Origin: Certhia americana | Lineage: Eukaryota > Chordata > Aves > Passeriformes > Certhiidae | Assembly: GCA_018697195.1 (NCBI GenBank) | Contig: CM031858.1 | Coordinates: 88,131,277-88,195,276 of the forward strand | Reading direction: 5' to 3' | DNA: 64,000 nucleotides | Part shown: positions 26,417 to 39,927 of the stretch, in pieces | How positions within the stretch are numbered: position 1 is the first letter of the stretch | Layout: each line of letters begins with the position of its first letter | Translations under genes and position numbers: made by a program | Notes under the pieces: model-generated | The model's input: the letters and a program-made list of their open reading frames with translations, nothing else | The model's database searches: none | Told to the model about the DNA's origin: nothing

Positions 26417-29400
26417 AAAGTAAGTAGTGTTACACTGGCTTTTAGGTAGAAGGAAAGCATTGATGATCTTTTAATCTTTTAATTTTCTTCCCCGTGGCCC
26501 CTCAGCCTCAGTTCCCTCTAAAATTTGAGCCCAGGAGAATCTTGTAAAAATTGCTTCTAACTTTCTTCTGATGTGATTATAATTCACAGACAAAAAAAGG
26601 AAGTAAAAGATTGTTAACAGGGAGAATGGCAGGCGATCTCTACGTGTCTCTTCCACCCTGTGCTGTAAAGCAGATCTGGATGCTTTCTTTAAATCTCAAG
26701 GCATTAACACTGTTTCATAGCCATTCTGCCAGTTTCATTAATTGCACTTCTATTCCAATCATTTCATAAGCGGACTGTACTTATAATCTGGCTATTTATC
26801 CGAATGTTTGATGTTTCTGAGTCACATAAATACATTATGTTTGAATGCAGAGAAGTACTTTGCATGACAAATTTGAGATTTCTGCTGGAAACGTTTGACT
26901 GAAATTTATTTTTGCTATCCATAGGGAATAAGCCTCTGCATTATTTGATTGTTATTCACATTTTGATAATCGCATTACGAACCTCTACAAAGAAATGAAA
27001 TGGCAATGTGCCTTTTTTTTTTTCCTCTAAGAGCAAACGCCTCCCTCCCCCTTCCAGATGCACAGACCTTGAAAAGGCATTAGAAAATTAAAAAGCCAAC
27101 AGAAATAATGTATCTATGTTTGAATATTCATTAGAATACGACATTGCTTAGTCACTGCTTGCCATTTGGATGAGGCATGGTGCTTAGGCAAGCTTAATGC
27201 AACAATGGGAATTTGGTCTTGTTTTTACAGGATGGGTGGAGACTTTAGTGGACAGATTCCTAATGGTGCTCAGCTGTACTAATTCCATTAATATTTTTAG
27301 GCTATAAATCACCTTATGTTAGTTGGTGATATGACTTAATGTTGTAAATAAGACTTCAGAGAAATAGTAATGCATCTCCTTTCTGGGCTTTATTCCGATC
27401 CATTCTGATAGTTCTCAGTGTCTCCAGCAGCTGCTCTACCTACAATGCTTTATTCTAAAGACCACATGCCTGTGTTGTCTAATGGAGCTATTTGCCCTTG
27501 ATGTTGCTTGCCCTTTGTTACTGTGGTATTACATATGCTCTTCTCTCCCAGAAACTTCTAGCAGCTCCCACACTGGCAAAAAAACTTACCGCACTTTATC
27601 TCATTCTGTCTTGCCATTATCAAACATGACAAGCACAAGAAAGGATGACATAAAAACATCTTTGGGCTACTGAAACCCAGGAGCCAAATTTATTTCTTGT
27701 TTCACCTCACAAATTGCAGCAATCTGTTAATTGTATCCCCCACTGCTTTTAGATTTCATGAGCATCAAATCACAGCAAGTTTTTTTTCCTCTGGAATTTG
27801 ATAAAAAACTAACCAAAAATGCTGCCTCTACTCTTACCCTTTTTAACATCAATTTTCTAATTGTTATGTCTGATGTACTTCCTGCCCCCTAACCATTTGG
27901 AAGAACTTCAGAATTTCCTTTGTTCTGTTATATTGCCCTGAAACTCCTACTGCCTATGCTTCCACCAACTGACTAGCAGGAAACCTCATCTTCTGTACTT
28001 GGCAAAAACAGGAACACAAGCTGTGGTGGAATGGAGACCCAGGAGAACACACAGCCTCTCACCCCAAGCACAGCTGCTCTGCTGAACCAGTTGTGCCTGT
28101 GCTCAGGGTGAAGAAGAAGGAGCTGCACAACACTATGGGTACCTTTACAAGCTGTGACCCAGCACCTCAGACTCAGCCCTACCATAGGACAGCACGTGGC
28201 AGAGAGGTCCTTTTAAAACATCACCTCGCAGTAGTGTCTCACATACTGGTACAGAAATAAGGGGGGAGATTAAGGGGCTTATTTTATTTATGCACATAAA
28301 ATAGTGAGCAGAAACATAACACAAATAATCATCATATCCTTTCTTCAGTTTTCTGTGCTGGATGCAGCCATTTGCCTGATCCTTTTATCTCCTGATTAGC
28401 TGATGAGAGATGCTCCTCCCTAGCTCTTTCCAACCACAAGTCAGGAAGACAGCCACATACCCTTCTCACAATACCTTATGCTAAACATACAGCCTGACTT
28501 GAGGTCTTTCATGTCAGACAGTGAAATAATTTGGAGGCCTGTCAAAGCCAGTGCTTTGAAAATTGCAAGTTACATTTTAGCTTGTTGCAATGTAAAAGAT
28601 AAAACACAAATTACACAAAATATAGACACACAAAATTACCTATATAGAACTGCTATTATATAGGAGCAAAAATCTCAGAACATAATGAAAAAGTTATGGT
28701 TTCTTCTCAACATCTCATGATATTGGATAAAATTGTGGACCCCTTGATGGGCAGTGCTCAAGTTACATTGAGACTAATTCAACCTTTCGCATTGTCAGTA
28801 TGTGATGGATGCACAGAGCTATCTAGTTTTCTTAGCTGATACTTCTTGAAAAGGTAAGAATTCCTCCTTGACTTGTTATCAATGTAATGTCCACCAGTTG
28901 TGCAATGTGTATTAACGCCAAAGACAAATAAGTGGCTTAGTAATTTAATGGAAGTGATTAATAGAAACATGTCAACCCACTTAACTGGGTAATCATTATC
29001 TTTGCATTATATTTCTCACAATTAAACTTGCACAATCCAAATATCCATATGCATTACCCAAATCAAGAAAAAGATATTCTGGAGTTTGAACTTCATTGTT
29101 TTCCTCAATAATTGGATGTACCCAGCAGTTTGACTGCCCAGATCAACAGTGCCTTTTGGCTAGCTCAAGGCCCCCTCATCGATCTTTTGCACACATGGTA
29201 AATTATTCAGACAACAGCAGCTTGCAGACCCCAAATCCTTTTAATGCTATTGTTCTTATTGAATCAAGTGGCATTGGAACAATTGGATTGTCCTCACAGT
29301 TTCTTTTCTTGTTTCCACCCCTTGCATCTTGAACACTGGTCTAATTCTGCTGGTGACTTTCTTCTAAGAATAGCAAATGCCCTGTGGAACAGCAGGAACA

Positions 29401-29496
29401 GGAGGCATTATGGGAATGCTTCAAACACAGCAAATGCTGTATGTGGAAAAACACGGATTTGTGTTCTGCTAAACAGGGTTTTAAGTCCACACAGGC

Positions 29497-29499
<3 letters not shown>

Positions 29500-29526
<27 letters not shown>
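29500..29526. repeat. T27 homopolymer tract
   Basis: Uninterrupted run of 27 T on the + strand, the longest in the window. The poly-Phe and poly-Lys frames across it are artefacts. Confidence 0.95.
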
Positions 29527-29530
<4 letters not shown>

Positions 29531-30300
29531 AGCAGAGACATGTCCCTAAAGGATGCCATTGATTATTTTAGTCTCTGTTCATGCGAGCACTCATTTGTGC
29601 TGCTTCTCAATGCTGAGCACCCTCCAATTCTGTGCATGTACTTGTGTGGTGAGGCAATAAGGACTGCATTACACATTTTAAATTATAAGAAACATCTGAT
29701 TTATAGAGTGGCGCTTAAGTTTATGTTCCACATTATGCTCCAAGATAGTCCATGGAGCTTCTGTTCTCCACCCATACCATGTTAATATAAAATTACCAGA
29801 GGCTTTATGTCTCTACTTCTTTTGGACCTACTCATGTTTTTTAGCTTCTATTGACATATAATTCAATATATGAATTATATTGTATTCAATATAATTCTCT
29901 TTCAGCCTACACAGCAGCCTGGTCACAGAAAAAGAGACAGAAGTGGCATACTCTGGCCTAACATACCCACAGCCCTAACAAGGATTGTGAATTCAAGCAT
30001 TCAGCTGGAGGGTTTTGTGATTTTTATTTGTGGAGACAGAGGTGGATGAAACTTCAGTTAGCTGGGCTGCGTCCTGCCTGACCTCAGTAGTAGATACAAT
30101 GACTCAGCCTCTAGGCACCCACTCTGGACAAGATTTGGGGGCGTGTCTGGAAACAGAAATCTCTTAATCACTTAATCAGCAGGGATGATGGTGAATTAGT
30201 GGATCATGCAAACCAGAGCCTAGGTAAAATCTGAGTTTCATGTCTCTCCAGAAGACCTTATTTATCTGAAAAATAAAATATATCTGACCTTATTAATCTG

Positions 30301-30315
30301 AAAAAAAAAAAAAAA
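30301..30315. repeat. A15 tract
   Basis: Fifteen A following two near-identical TTATTAATCTGAAAA/TTATTTATCTGAAAA segments (30258-30305), a short local duplication. It is the longest A run on the + strand. Confidence 0.85.
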
Positions 30316-31195
30316 GTAGATATTCTAACACCAGACAATAAAAACAGTGGAGAAGAAAGAAATTACAACAACAAAAAAATCTAATGGTACTTGTTCCAAT
30401 TGAAACTGGGTTGAAAAAAATAGTTGACAACATCTCCATTAACAGACATGATACCATTTCCAAAACCCTATAGAAACGACAACAAAACCACTAATGTCAA
30501 GAGAGAAAAAGGGAAAAATAAATGCAAACAATTAAAAACAGGTGTCTGGAAGCACCCTGAAAAGGCACTGGCCTGTTGGTTTCAGTTGCCCACTTAACAA
30601 CTTCTGGTATTCATTAGAAAGTAAATTACTCACCCTTGGGCCTCGCTCTCTACTAAGTAGAAGCTGAATTTCACAGCTTAACATATAGCCACAAGGAGGG
30701 AAATAAATAATTTTAGTGATCATGTGAACTATATTGAAAAAAGTCTGCCTTTTCAAAGCAGACTTCCACCTCCTTCCCAAAACAGGCTCAAATACACATG
30801 TGTGAGCACCCAACCTACCCTGTTGTCTACTCAATTCATCTAGAACCAGTTTGCTTCAATTTTTTTAATATAGTATAAAAGGAAAATCATACCACTGTAG
30901 AGTGTTGCCAGAAATTATAAAAAATTCTTTATATAAATAAAGCCAGCTGAATAAGTCTGATCCCCAGCCTCACTCTCTAATTTTTGGGATGAAGTTCTTT
31001 TAAAGCATGAACTAGCCATGTCCAAGGAGTGAAACCAGCTCAACTGTTATGGGTCTGTATTCAGAAGATATCTGTCAAACCTACCTATAAATAACAGCTT
31101 TTCAAGCAACACCTCCATGATATTCAACAAAGATTTAGAGGCAGGTGGCATCAACTACCAGATCTCAATTAACATCAATACACTGTGGCAGTCTG

Positions 31196-31375
31196 CATCA
31201 TAGAATCATTAAGGTTGGAAAAGATCTCCAAGATCGAGTCCAAACATTAATCCATCACTACCAAATCCACCACCAAACCATGTCCCTAAGCACTATACCT
31301 CAGACTTTTTTGAATACTTCCAGGGACAGTGATTCCAAAACTTCCCTAAGCAGCCTGTTCAAATGCTTGAACATC
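31196..31375 (-). mobile_element. CR1 LINE 3' end fragment
   Basis: Read on the minus strand, this is the CR1 3' UTR. It ends in ATGATTCTATGATG, the characteristic CR1 terminal repeat, preceded by the TTCCAACCTTAA-type motif. On the + strand it shows CATAGAATCATTAAGGTTGGA, then CCACCAAACCATGTCCCTAAGC and AACTTCCCTAAGCAGCCTGTT, matching the usual avian CR1 tail. It is a 5'-truncated, non-coding copy in the same orientation as MOCOS. Confidence 0.9.
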
Positions 31376-34300
31376 ATGACTGAAATACTGGGTTGTGCTG
31401 CTGGACAATTCAGAAGCAAATAGCTTTTTCTTTCCTTAAAGGTTTTGCCTTTAAGGTGCTAGCACCTGTGACAATACTCAACCTAGTTTGCTTGGGGAAA
31501 CAACTAAGGAAAGGAGAAAGGAGTGAAAAACACCCAAAAGTATTTTCCCAGCTATTACAGAATTGTAATAATTGTAATTAAAGCAGCTTAAAAATGGAGA
31601 TTCTTTGCCCAGTAAAGTCTTCCTTTCATGGAAATTAGGATGTGGATGAAAATGGGGGAATAGCGGGTGTGATATGGATGAGCAGATGTGTGTATCTCAA
31701 ATCTGGAATTAGGCAAGGTACACACAGAGTCCTGAAAACGTAACAGATCTGAAATGGCATTACAAATGCATATAAACCTAGAGCAATAAAAAAAGAATGC
31801 TTGTAGCAATGTACCGCACAAATGCCCAAAGTAAGATGAGTGTGTTCAGAGAATAGGGACATTTTATTTGAATGAAGCCAATCTGAAAAAATTTATTTAT
31901 CTGAGCACCTCAGATAAGACCTTTAAATATATTTTACCAGTGATCATGAGAAAATGTACCCACTCCAACTGAATGGATGAGATGCTACGTAGTGTCTTGA
32001 ATCCACAGGTTACCCAAAAATTCACGGGCTAATTTCAAAATATTAAAGAACTTTTGTTGAGGCCATGTAATCAATCCTCTGTGTCCTTTCAGTTCTGGTT
32101 TTGTAGCTCTGCAAGGCTATGCCTGCCCCAAGGTATGTGAGTGTCCCTGGGGAGGCAGCAAGGCTGGATTGCAGAAGAGGCGAAGCAGCCACATGTCTTC
32201 CCAGGGACTCCTTCAGGACCTAAGCCCAAGGGGGATTTGCTGGTAGCTCTGTTTGTGTGAGTCCTGCTCCCTCCTGACAGGCTCTAAGAGTTTAAACCAC
32301 AACTAGAGCAGGTAGTGCACAAGAGCTGAACCTGTATCTAGAATGGCTCTACTGAGAGCCATTAACAACTGGGCAAAGGTGACAGCTGAGGCAGATCTTT
32401 ACTGAAAAAATAAACTGCGAGTACGGAGCAAGCATTAGACATGAAACCAGCCCCTGTAGGCAAAACAGCTCTTCCAATTATATCCTGTGGTTTCCTTCTC
32501 TCCATTTTATATTGACTGAATCAGAATCAATGTAGACTGACGACAATTATTACGTGATTTGCAATTAGTCCTGTTCATCTATAATGGATCATAAACTCCT
32601 TTTCTCTGATATGCACATTTCTGCGAAAAGTAGCTTGGCAATTCAAGAGGAAGTAACATTAGTGAGAAAATAGGAAAATTTTATTTTGTCTTTATTGATT
32701 TTTATCTGTTGATATACTACTTAATGCCTCTTCCCAAATAATAAATTTAATGCTGCAGCACATCTAAAAGCTTCAAAGTAGTCATCTCCATATTAGCAAG
32801 TCTCTCCTTCAGAGATGTAAGAAATGGCATTGTAGGACCTGAGGAGGAGAATGCCAGCTAACAATTTGCCAGTAGATGTCTCTGCTAAACACACTGAAGG
32901 GAAAATACTCAGTTTGAAACTTCAATGAAATGCAAGCGAAAGTTTGCATACTTCAGCTGAAGAGCAGGGTAGAACCAACTAGGTCACTAGTCCTTTCTGA
33001 GGACTACTTTTACATAATCACAATAAAAATATTGAATTTTTCTCCTGATATTATCTCACTGAGTAAGGAAACACAAGAATAGCTAAGCTTATATATTAAC
33101 ATTCTTGACAGAAATGATGAGAGTAGTCTTTGGGAAAAATATTTTTAATCATTTAAATGCTAAATTTTGTGAAAACAAGCACTCCTTCCTTCCTACTTCC
33201 AACAGAGAACTTCTTTATTAAATATTTTTGCTTCAAACTATAAAACCATTATATGGAAAAATAAAATTTAGTTTTAGGCTAAAATAGTGCAATGCATGGT
33301 AGAATAATTATGCCCCTAATGGAAAAAATTCAAAGGTTGTTATATTTTCTTTACATCTATATGCTATTTGGTAATGGTCTTATTTGCAAAAGCACAGTTT
33401 CTAAGTAAAGAAACTAATATTAGTTTCTCATAATTGGCACTTGCTGTTAACATACAGCATGATTTTCTGATTAATAATGAAAAAAAAATCTCAAAAGGCA
33501 CAGATCAGCTGGAAAAGCATCTGCTTAAAATACACACACATAATTAGGAGAGGACGTCAAACAGACTTGATTACATATTTCATGGGTATGTGTCAAAGAG
33601 TGTAAAGCATTTGACTTAACCCCAGGGTGACTTCAAGAGGATTTACTCTGTCTAGTGTTTGTGATTAGCACCATATAATCTGGATCTGCTGAACAAGTAG
33701 AGTTTTACATGATATGCAAATTTCATTTTCCTTTAATTTAGCCCCTTTGGATTTAGCATAAAATCTCTGTGTTGCATGAAGGGCTGAAACAGCTGGATCC
33801 AGTTAGCTAGGAAATTAAAAATGCACTAAATGAAATAAGGTAATCCTTGCCATGGTAGCCAGCACACACTAGAGTGGGATCTTGAGATCTCTGAGGGATG
33901 GCTGAAGTGAGCACCCCTAACACCAGGCAGACTGTTTCCACAAACGCCAAAATACTGATCCTTCTCTAGTCCCAGTATGCTCTAGTTTTTCATAAAACTG
34001 AATTATTTCACCACCATGTTAAGGTTTCATTTTCTAATTGCATCTTAGTAAATAAATTGTTCACCTTATCAGTAACGGAAATTAGTATCCACTAGGTAAC
34101 ATTTTATTTCCTTTTAGTATATCAAGATGTGGCAAAAATAATTAGGAATACATTACCCTGTTTAAAATGTAATGGAATTAATATATTTGTCATTTTATTT
34201 GCCATTTCCCTTTCTGGTTTTAGTTGGAATTATACAGAGATAATTCTTAAGTATTTCATACGCATGTTTTAAGAATACAGTGGAACAAGATTTCCCCTCT

Positions 34301-37300
34301 CTCCCCCCCTCATATTGAAAAAGATGTTCTAAGAATAACAAGGCCCCTCACCTAATCAATCACTTGAGGCATCAAAAAGTCTTTGGAAGATCTGCACCCA
34401 AGTCTAAAAGCTGTCACTTCTGTTCTCCTTTGAAAAAATGGTGTCACAGAACTTTATCTCTTAGCAGTGATAATGACAACTTTGTAATGAAAATGACAAG
34501 TTCTTCAGGTCCTAACTATATCTGACACAGAAAATAATCTTGGGAAAAAGTTATTATAGAGAGAAAGTGCTCTTTCTCCAAGATATCCTTTGGCCATATG
34601 TAGGCAATGCTGCATCATTCTAGGAATGAGTAGATCTCAGTTTCATTACACTTGCCTGCTGTTAATATTCCTATGGCCTTTACTGAAGACTTGGTCTTGC
34701 AGTCATTATCTCTCAATGGGGAGTACAACAATTTCTCCCACTTTATTTCCTGGAAATGATGGATTTCACCATGCTACCTTAGGCAGAACTGGGAACAGAT
34801 TCTGTATCTACAGTATAAAAAGCAGCCCTCATTTATTAATCCAAACTTGCCTTCCAAACACATTGTATGTGCTTGGCTGTACTTCCAGGCAGGTGCACAA
34901 GACTGCCTTACCTCCATACTCATTTTGTAATACTGCATCTGTAATTGTTTTAATTTTACCCATAGCCATTAGTAAATGCGTGCTCAGTTGAGCATGTTCT
35001 TCCTAATAAATTAACCACAGTTTCAACAATGGCTTCTTTTGATGCAAAAGAACCAACTGAGCTTTCTTTCCTCTTAATCTGCTGTAACCAGTCATTTGAA
35101 AATGAAAACCACCATGGACTTCTGAAATCAGCTGTACACACACATTCTTTATATAAGACATCCTTTTTTTTTTTTTTTTTTTTACCCTTTCAGAGACATT
35201 TTCACCCTGGAGACAGAATTTTTTTGCATTTGCAGGAGAGTTTGCTGTCAGACTGTGAGCCTTTTCCCTCAGAGAAAGCAACATCCATCTGAATAAACCT
35301 GGATTTGAAGCATGAAATATATGTTGGAAATCAGAAATCACTCCTAGAGTAATGGACAGATAAAGATTTCACAAATTGAAAGTGAAAACCTCACTTCATG
35401 TTCTTCAGGGTTCTTCCAGATCATTTCCTGTTATGCCTTACTGGTTTATTTCAGCCACTGGAAATGTAGAACCTGCCCTGCTCAAAAGAAGCTGCAGATG
35501 TAAGGGAAGCAAAAATATCCCTAAACACTATTTCCACCTTAACTAATCAGTTTTCTAGTTCCAAAGGGATCATTAGCAGGAAAGTTATATAAAATTAAAG
35601 AAAGGCTCTATACCACTAAACTAATCATTTAAGCTCCTTTAATAGACAAAGAAAAGAGCTGCTATCGCTGGCTGTAACTTCTCTCATTCTAAATTTCAAA
35701 AACTTCAGCTAGTGAAGTCATGTCCATTCCACTGATTTCAGTGGGAATCAAAATGGTGCTTCAGACATCAGTGTTGACAGCGAGATAAGGTAAATGCCAT
35801 CCAGAGGTTAAATACAGATCTGAAAACATATTCAGTTACCAAACTCCATGTTCCCCTTAAGATTAGTATTTATGTGATTTAATAAATATCAAGTAAATTT
35901 TGTGGCCAAGGAAAGGAACTTAAATATTCCAATCCCTTGTCTTGCTCCCAGGCCATTATACCCGACTTTTCATGGCCCCATTGACTGCAATGGAATCATT
36001 CTGCAGCCTTCACATGGATGAGGTCCTCACAGGAAAAGACAATCTCATGTTGCATATCTGAAAGGGAACAAGTGTAGGTAATTCCTCTGTAAAGGTTCTG
36101 ACTCATCAGTAGGCCAAGGCTCAGTTTTAAAGCAAGCACCTGATGTAAGGCAGGAAAACCACTTCTCTTACATAATCCCACATGAAGAAAGAAAGATATG
36201 AGCACTTGCAAAATGTTTAGACTGTACAGTTGGTGTTCACATAAGTGAACTCCCAAATCCATTAAAATATGAATGAAAGCAGCACTAAGGATGAAAGCAG
36301 TAAAATACAAAAGCATCACACCCATGGTCCAAGCTTAGATGATGTGACCAGACAAGAGTAAGATGAAGACACAAACTCTACACAAAAGAAATCCTAGAAA
36401 TCCCTGACAATCTTACTTAGGAGAATATTCTTTTTTTCTGGCCCCTAAACTGGATGAGTTATATAACCTTAAGTGTTTAAACACAACATACATGAGAATG
36501 TGTGCAGTACCATTAAATGCAGGCTGCCAAACATCCCATTACTGACTGCAACCACTTCCTGATAGAACAAAAGTTCCAAAAACCAAGTTAAAAAATTAAA
36601 TTAGCATCCTGCACTGAATTTTGCTTTGGCTGTTTTGTGGTACAATTGTCCTTAGTCTAAAAAACCTTTACCCTCCAACAACCAATGAAACATCAGGTGA
36701 ATTTAAAAACAACTTTCAATTCGTCATCCTTAGGAGGCTTAGTCTGCATTTTAAATTTTCTTCCCATACATATTATATTTTCTTCTGAAGTGAATTACTG
36801 TTTCCTAAATAGACATTATAATCAAAGTAAACCTTATAACAATATACACATATACACAAATGATGTACCTTAGTTTCATTTTTAAAGTAGATGAAAATTT
36901 ACTAATAAAAATACATACCATAAACCATAAGTTTAAAAATCGTATAGATGTAAGACCTCTGGGAATGGTTTAAATACATATGTACATCATTATGAAATTC
37001 TGGTATGAAATAAGCCTTGTTCTAAATGGAAGCTGAGACAGGTCAAGGATGTATTCAGACGATATCAGCATCAGAAACTGATACGTATGCTTCACAACAC
37101 TAACACCAAAACTCTGAGTTACCTTCCATTAGTGATTTCCCTCCCTATCTTCAATAATTACACCAGAATAATCCAGCTACAGCACATCCCCAAAGAATTT
37201 CAGCAGAGCTTTCATTACACATTAGGACACAATTAACAACAACAACATTTTGTTTATTTTGCTTGTTTCTAGTCCAGACTATTTCCATCCCAAAATGAGA

Positions 37301-39850
37301 AACATTGTTTGTGTTTGGGGAGTGCAAAGCAAGTGCTCCAGTAGCTACAGCAAAGTAAGATTCAAAAGTGATTCACATTTGACATTGCATTTTGCCACCA
37401 AAAACTCTGACAGCTGAAGTGGAAGAAATATGCAGAAAGAGGCTTAACACAAATCTGCAGTCCTTCTGGATTACGAAGTGCTTCTACAGCATACAACGGC
37501 TTTGTTGTATACACCCAAGTGCTAATAATGTCTGTTCAAAAGAAACACTGTGCCTTTGACAGAAATTAAATAACCTGCAAAACTCCATGTTGTCAGTGAT
37601 ATTCAGGGGACAAAAGGATGGTGAGAGGAAATGGCAACTGCAAATCCCTGAAGCTCTTGTTGCATCAGTTGTGCCAGGAACATTCAATGTCTACACAAAT
37701 TGAAGAGCAAGGCCCCCAAAACTTTTGTCTCACAGCCAGCACAGAAGAGCCAAGAGACGTGATAGGGCTGAGCCACCCTTCACATCATCTTTGAAAAGTC
37801 AACACAAAAATGCATTTTATGATGGAAAAAATCCAAACATGACCATAGTTTTGCCACGTTCTACTATCACCTTTGAGTGACTTGTTTAATTTCTCTTCCG
37901 TATGATTAAATTCTATTATCAAAATCAGATGGAAATTTTTCTACTTACATGCACATACATGCAAGCATAATCACAAAATTTTTAGCATGAACATGTTAAA
38001 AGTTTCTACTTGTCTGGAACAAAAACCTAATTCATCTTTGGCCATGGATAATGGTCTAGGACCAGCCCAACATTGTGGAAAATTCTTGGATCATGTGGTG
38101 ATTAAAATCCTTTACAGAATTACATTTTTCTTCCACTGTGGATTTCTCTTTTATTTGCAAAGAGTGCTGGCACTCCTGCTTTTCAGTGTGGCACTCCAGA
38201 ATTTGACTAGAGACTACAGAAGTACTTAGACTATACCAGCAGTGCTGAAGTTTTAAAATTCCAGTATTTTTCAAAACCATTTTTTATTTAATTTTTCGAT
38301 TTTCTCCTCCATATAGGTTTCTTCTTGTTTGCTCTTTCAGTCTGTGCTTTCCCATCTTTCTACATTTTCGTACTGTGGGAAAAAAATGGGTTTACATTTT
38401 AAAAATAGAAATATTCCAAAATTCTTGATTTCCATTTTTCAGATTTGTAAGTATGAAAATTTGAAGACAATTCACATTTTCGAAAACTGAAAGATCTCAA
38501 CACACTATTTTTTCATGCATCTCTTGTACTGTGATCCATTGATATCCACCTTATTCAGATTCAGGGCTGAGTGTTCCCCTAAGTGTAGTATTAAGAGATT
38601 TTTCAATTGTTTTGCTAAAATAGGTACCAATAATAAGTTAAGATGGATGAGAAATGCAACAGAGGAGGTGCTATCATCAACTCTCACATTCATGGCAGGC
38701 AATACTCCTACACATTAAACCAAAGCCCTCTTTACAAGTGAACATGTTTGTTTAAGATGGCATGCTTTTGAGAAGCATGCTGTACTACAAGAACATATAC
38801 TAAATGCTGGTTACTGATCCCTGGTCTCCATGTAGAGCAACAATAAAGTAAAACATCCTTACTTGTTTGGCTTAGTCAGACTATTGATGTGGATGAAAAC
38901 TGCTATTGATTTCCACATGAGCAAGACCTGAACCATCTCACAGAATACCCCTCACAGAAGCCTTGCACTGGGAGGAAGAAGATACCTGAATCCTTCAGAT
39001 AAATCATGACAAAAAACCTCCACAGACACTAGCTGAAATTACACTAACCTGAAAAGTACATAGCCAAGGACTCTCCTAAACTCAGGCATCTTTTACATCA
39101 TTATGCACTTCATGACTTTATATAGGAAATCGAAGGGTGCACTGGAGAAGGGAGGTTCAGGCGTTATGCATTAAGTAATACACATACCTGATCAAGAAAC
39201 CCATTTCAGCAACACCCTTTGTTAACCTGGCACATTCTGCATGTGGAAACACGCCATGGTACAAGCCTGCTGCACAGCCCATGGTGCCAGCTCCCCATGC
39301 CAGGTGTCATCTCCTGCTCTTTTCAGGAGAGTCCTTGACCCATGGCAGCAAACACAGAAAGATTGAGTTTTTGGGGTGCTGACCCAGACAAGCAGCAATC
39401 TATCCTGGAGTAAATATGGTACATGAGTATCATCCTTCACAGACAGGTTCTGGCCTGAAGAACAGCTTGAGGTTTTTTGGGACTTCAGTGTAAGCTCCAC
39501 GTCAAGGGCTTCAAAGGTTGACACAAACAGTATGAGTCACTCAGCTACTTTCTAGTGTTACTTATCTATTGCATCTCTGTGACTGTGAGGCAGATGAGAA
39601 GTGCTCCATGTAGTCAAGTCTTGCATATCCAGAACAATCTGGACCCTTTTTTTTTTCTTTCAAACCAGGCTGGCATAATCCAATAGGGAGCATATGAATA
39701 AACCAGTTACATTGAAGTCTCATATTCACACTGATGAATGTAGACAGTAAAACTAGAAAGGAAAATTAAGCTAGAGCCATAAGAAATATGATCAGACCTG
39801 AGCATAAATCCCAAACTGCAGTCTTCAGTATTAGAGTTATATTAACTGAC
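31376..39850. other. Intronic stretch without genes
   Basis: AT-rich intron. A T20 tract lies at 35164-35183. Open frames up to 133 codons (34590-34991) show no motif or family resemblance. A stretch at about 33600-33860 contains a POU octamer and looks like possible noncoding conserved DNA (see findings). Confidence 0.6.
35164..35183. repeat. T20 homopolymer tract
   Basis: Uninterrupted run of 20 T on the + strand. Confidence 0.95.
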
Positions 39851-39927
39851 CTGTGAGTTTTTCCAGAACATCAAATCCATGTTTCAGAGCAATGATATCA
39901 AGAAAAGAGACTGTACCATCTTCAAAC
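39851..39927 (-). CDS. MOCOS: MOCOS internal exon immediately upstream of the 4002-4201 exon
   Basis: This small internal exon of molybdenum cofactor sulfurase lies on the minus strand between acceptor ...CTCTTTAG and donor GTCAGT. The 77 bp are one base completing a codon from the previous exon, 25 full codons, and a final G that joins the GT at the start of exon 4002-4201 to make GGT (Gly). The peptide reads FEDGTVSFLDIIALKHGF and then ends in LEKLT; this is the conserved FEDGT-SFLD-KHGF block of MOCOS just after the PLP-binding half of the domain. Spliced to the next exon it gives the conserved LTGGMEKIKQ junction. It is too short for ordinary open-frame calling and is recognised by sequence and splice borders. 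The exon before it, expected to carry the conserved FGGGT segment, is not found up to position 64000. Confidence 0.94.

Larger units (their letters stand above)
23673..31195. other. Intronic stretch without genes
   Basis: No exon or dated mobile element was recognised. It holds homopolymer and T/G-rich tracts (25253, 26316, 29500, 30301) and a region around 26700-27320 that looks compositionally like conserved noncoding DNA (see findings). Confidence 0.55.
4202..39850 (-). other. MOCOS: 35.6-kb MOCOS intron between the two exons seen
   Basis: This intron is defined by the donor next to 39851 (GTCAGT on the minus strand) and the acceptor next to 4201 (TTTTGTAG). Its 35,649 bp hold two CR1 fragments, an LTR-like CpG-rich block, a GC-rich patch and many homopolymer tracts, listed separately. 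I found no further MOCOS exon inside it. The phases of the two flanking exons fit directly (one base plus two bases) and the joined protein is continuous with the family, which argues that no exon is missing. Confidence 0.88.

Noticed and set aside
29384..29785. 133-codon frame on plus across a poly-T tract
   Set aside because: Includes a poly-Phe run encoded by T27; low-complexity artefact.
34590..34991. 133-codon frame on plus with hydrophobic stretches
   Set aside because: No recognisable domain; T-rich DNA naturally encodes hydrophobic residues.
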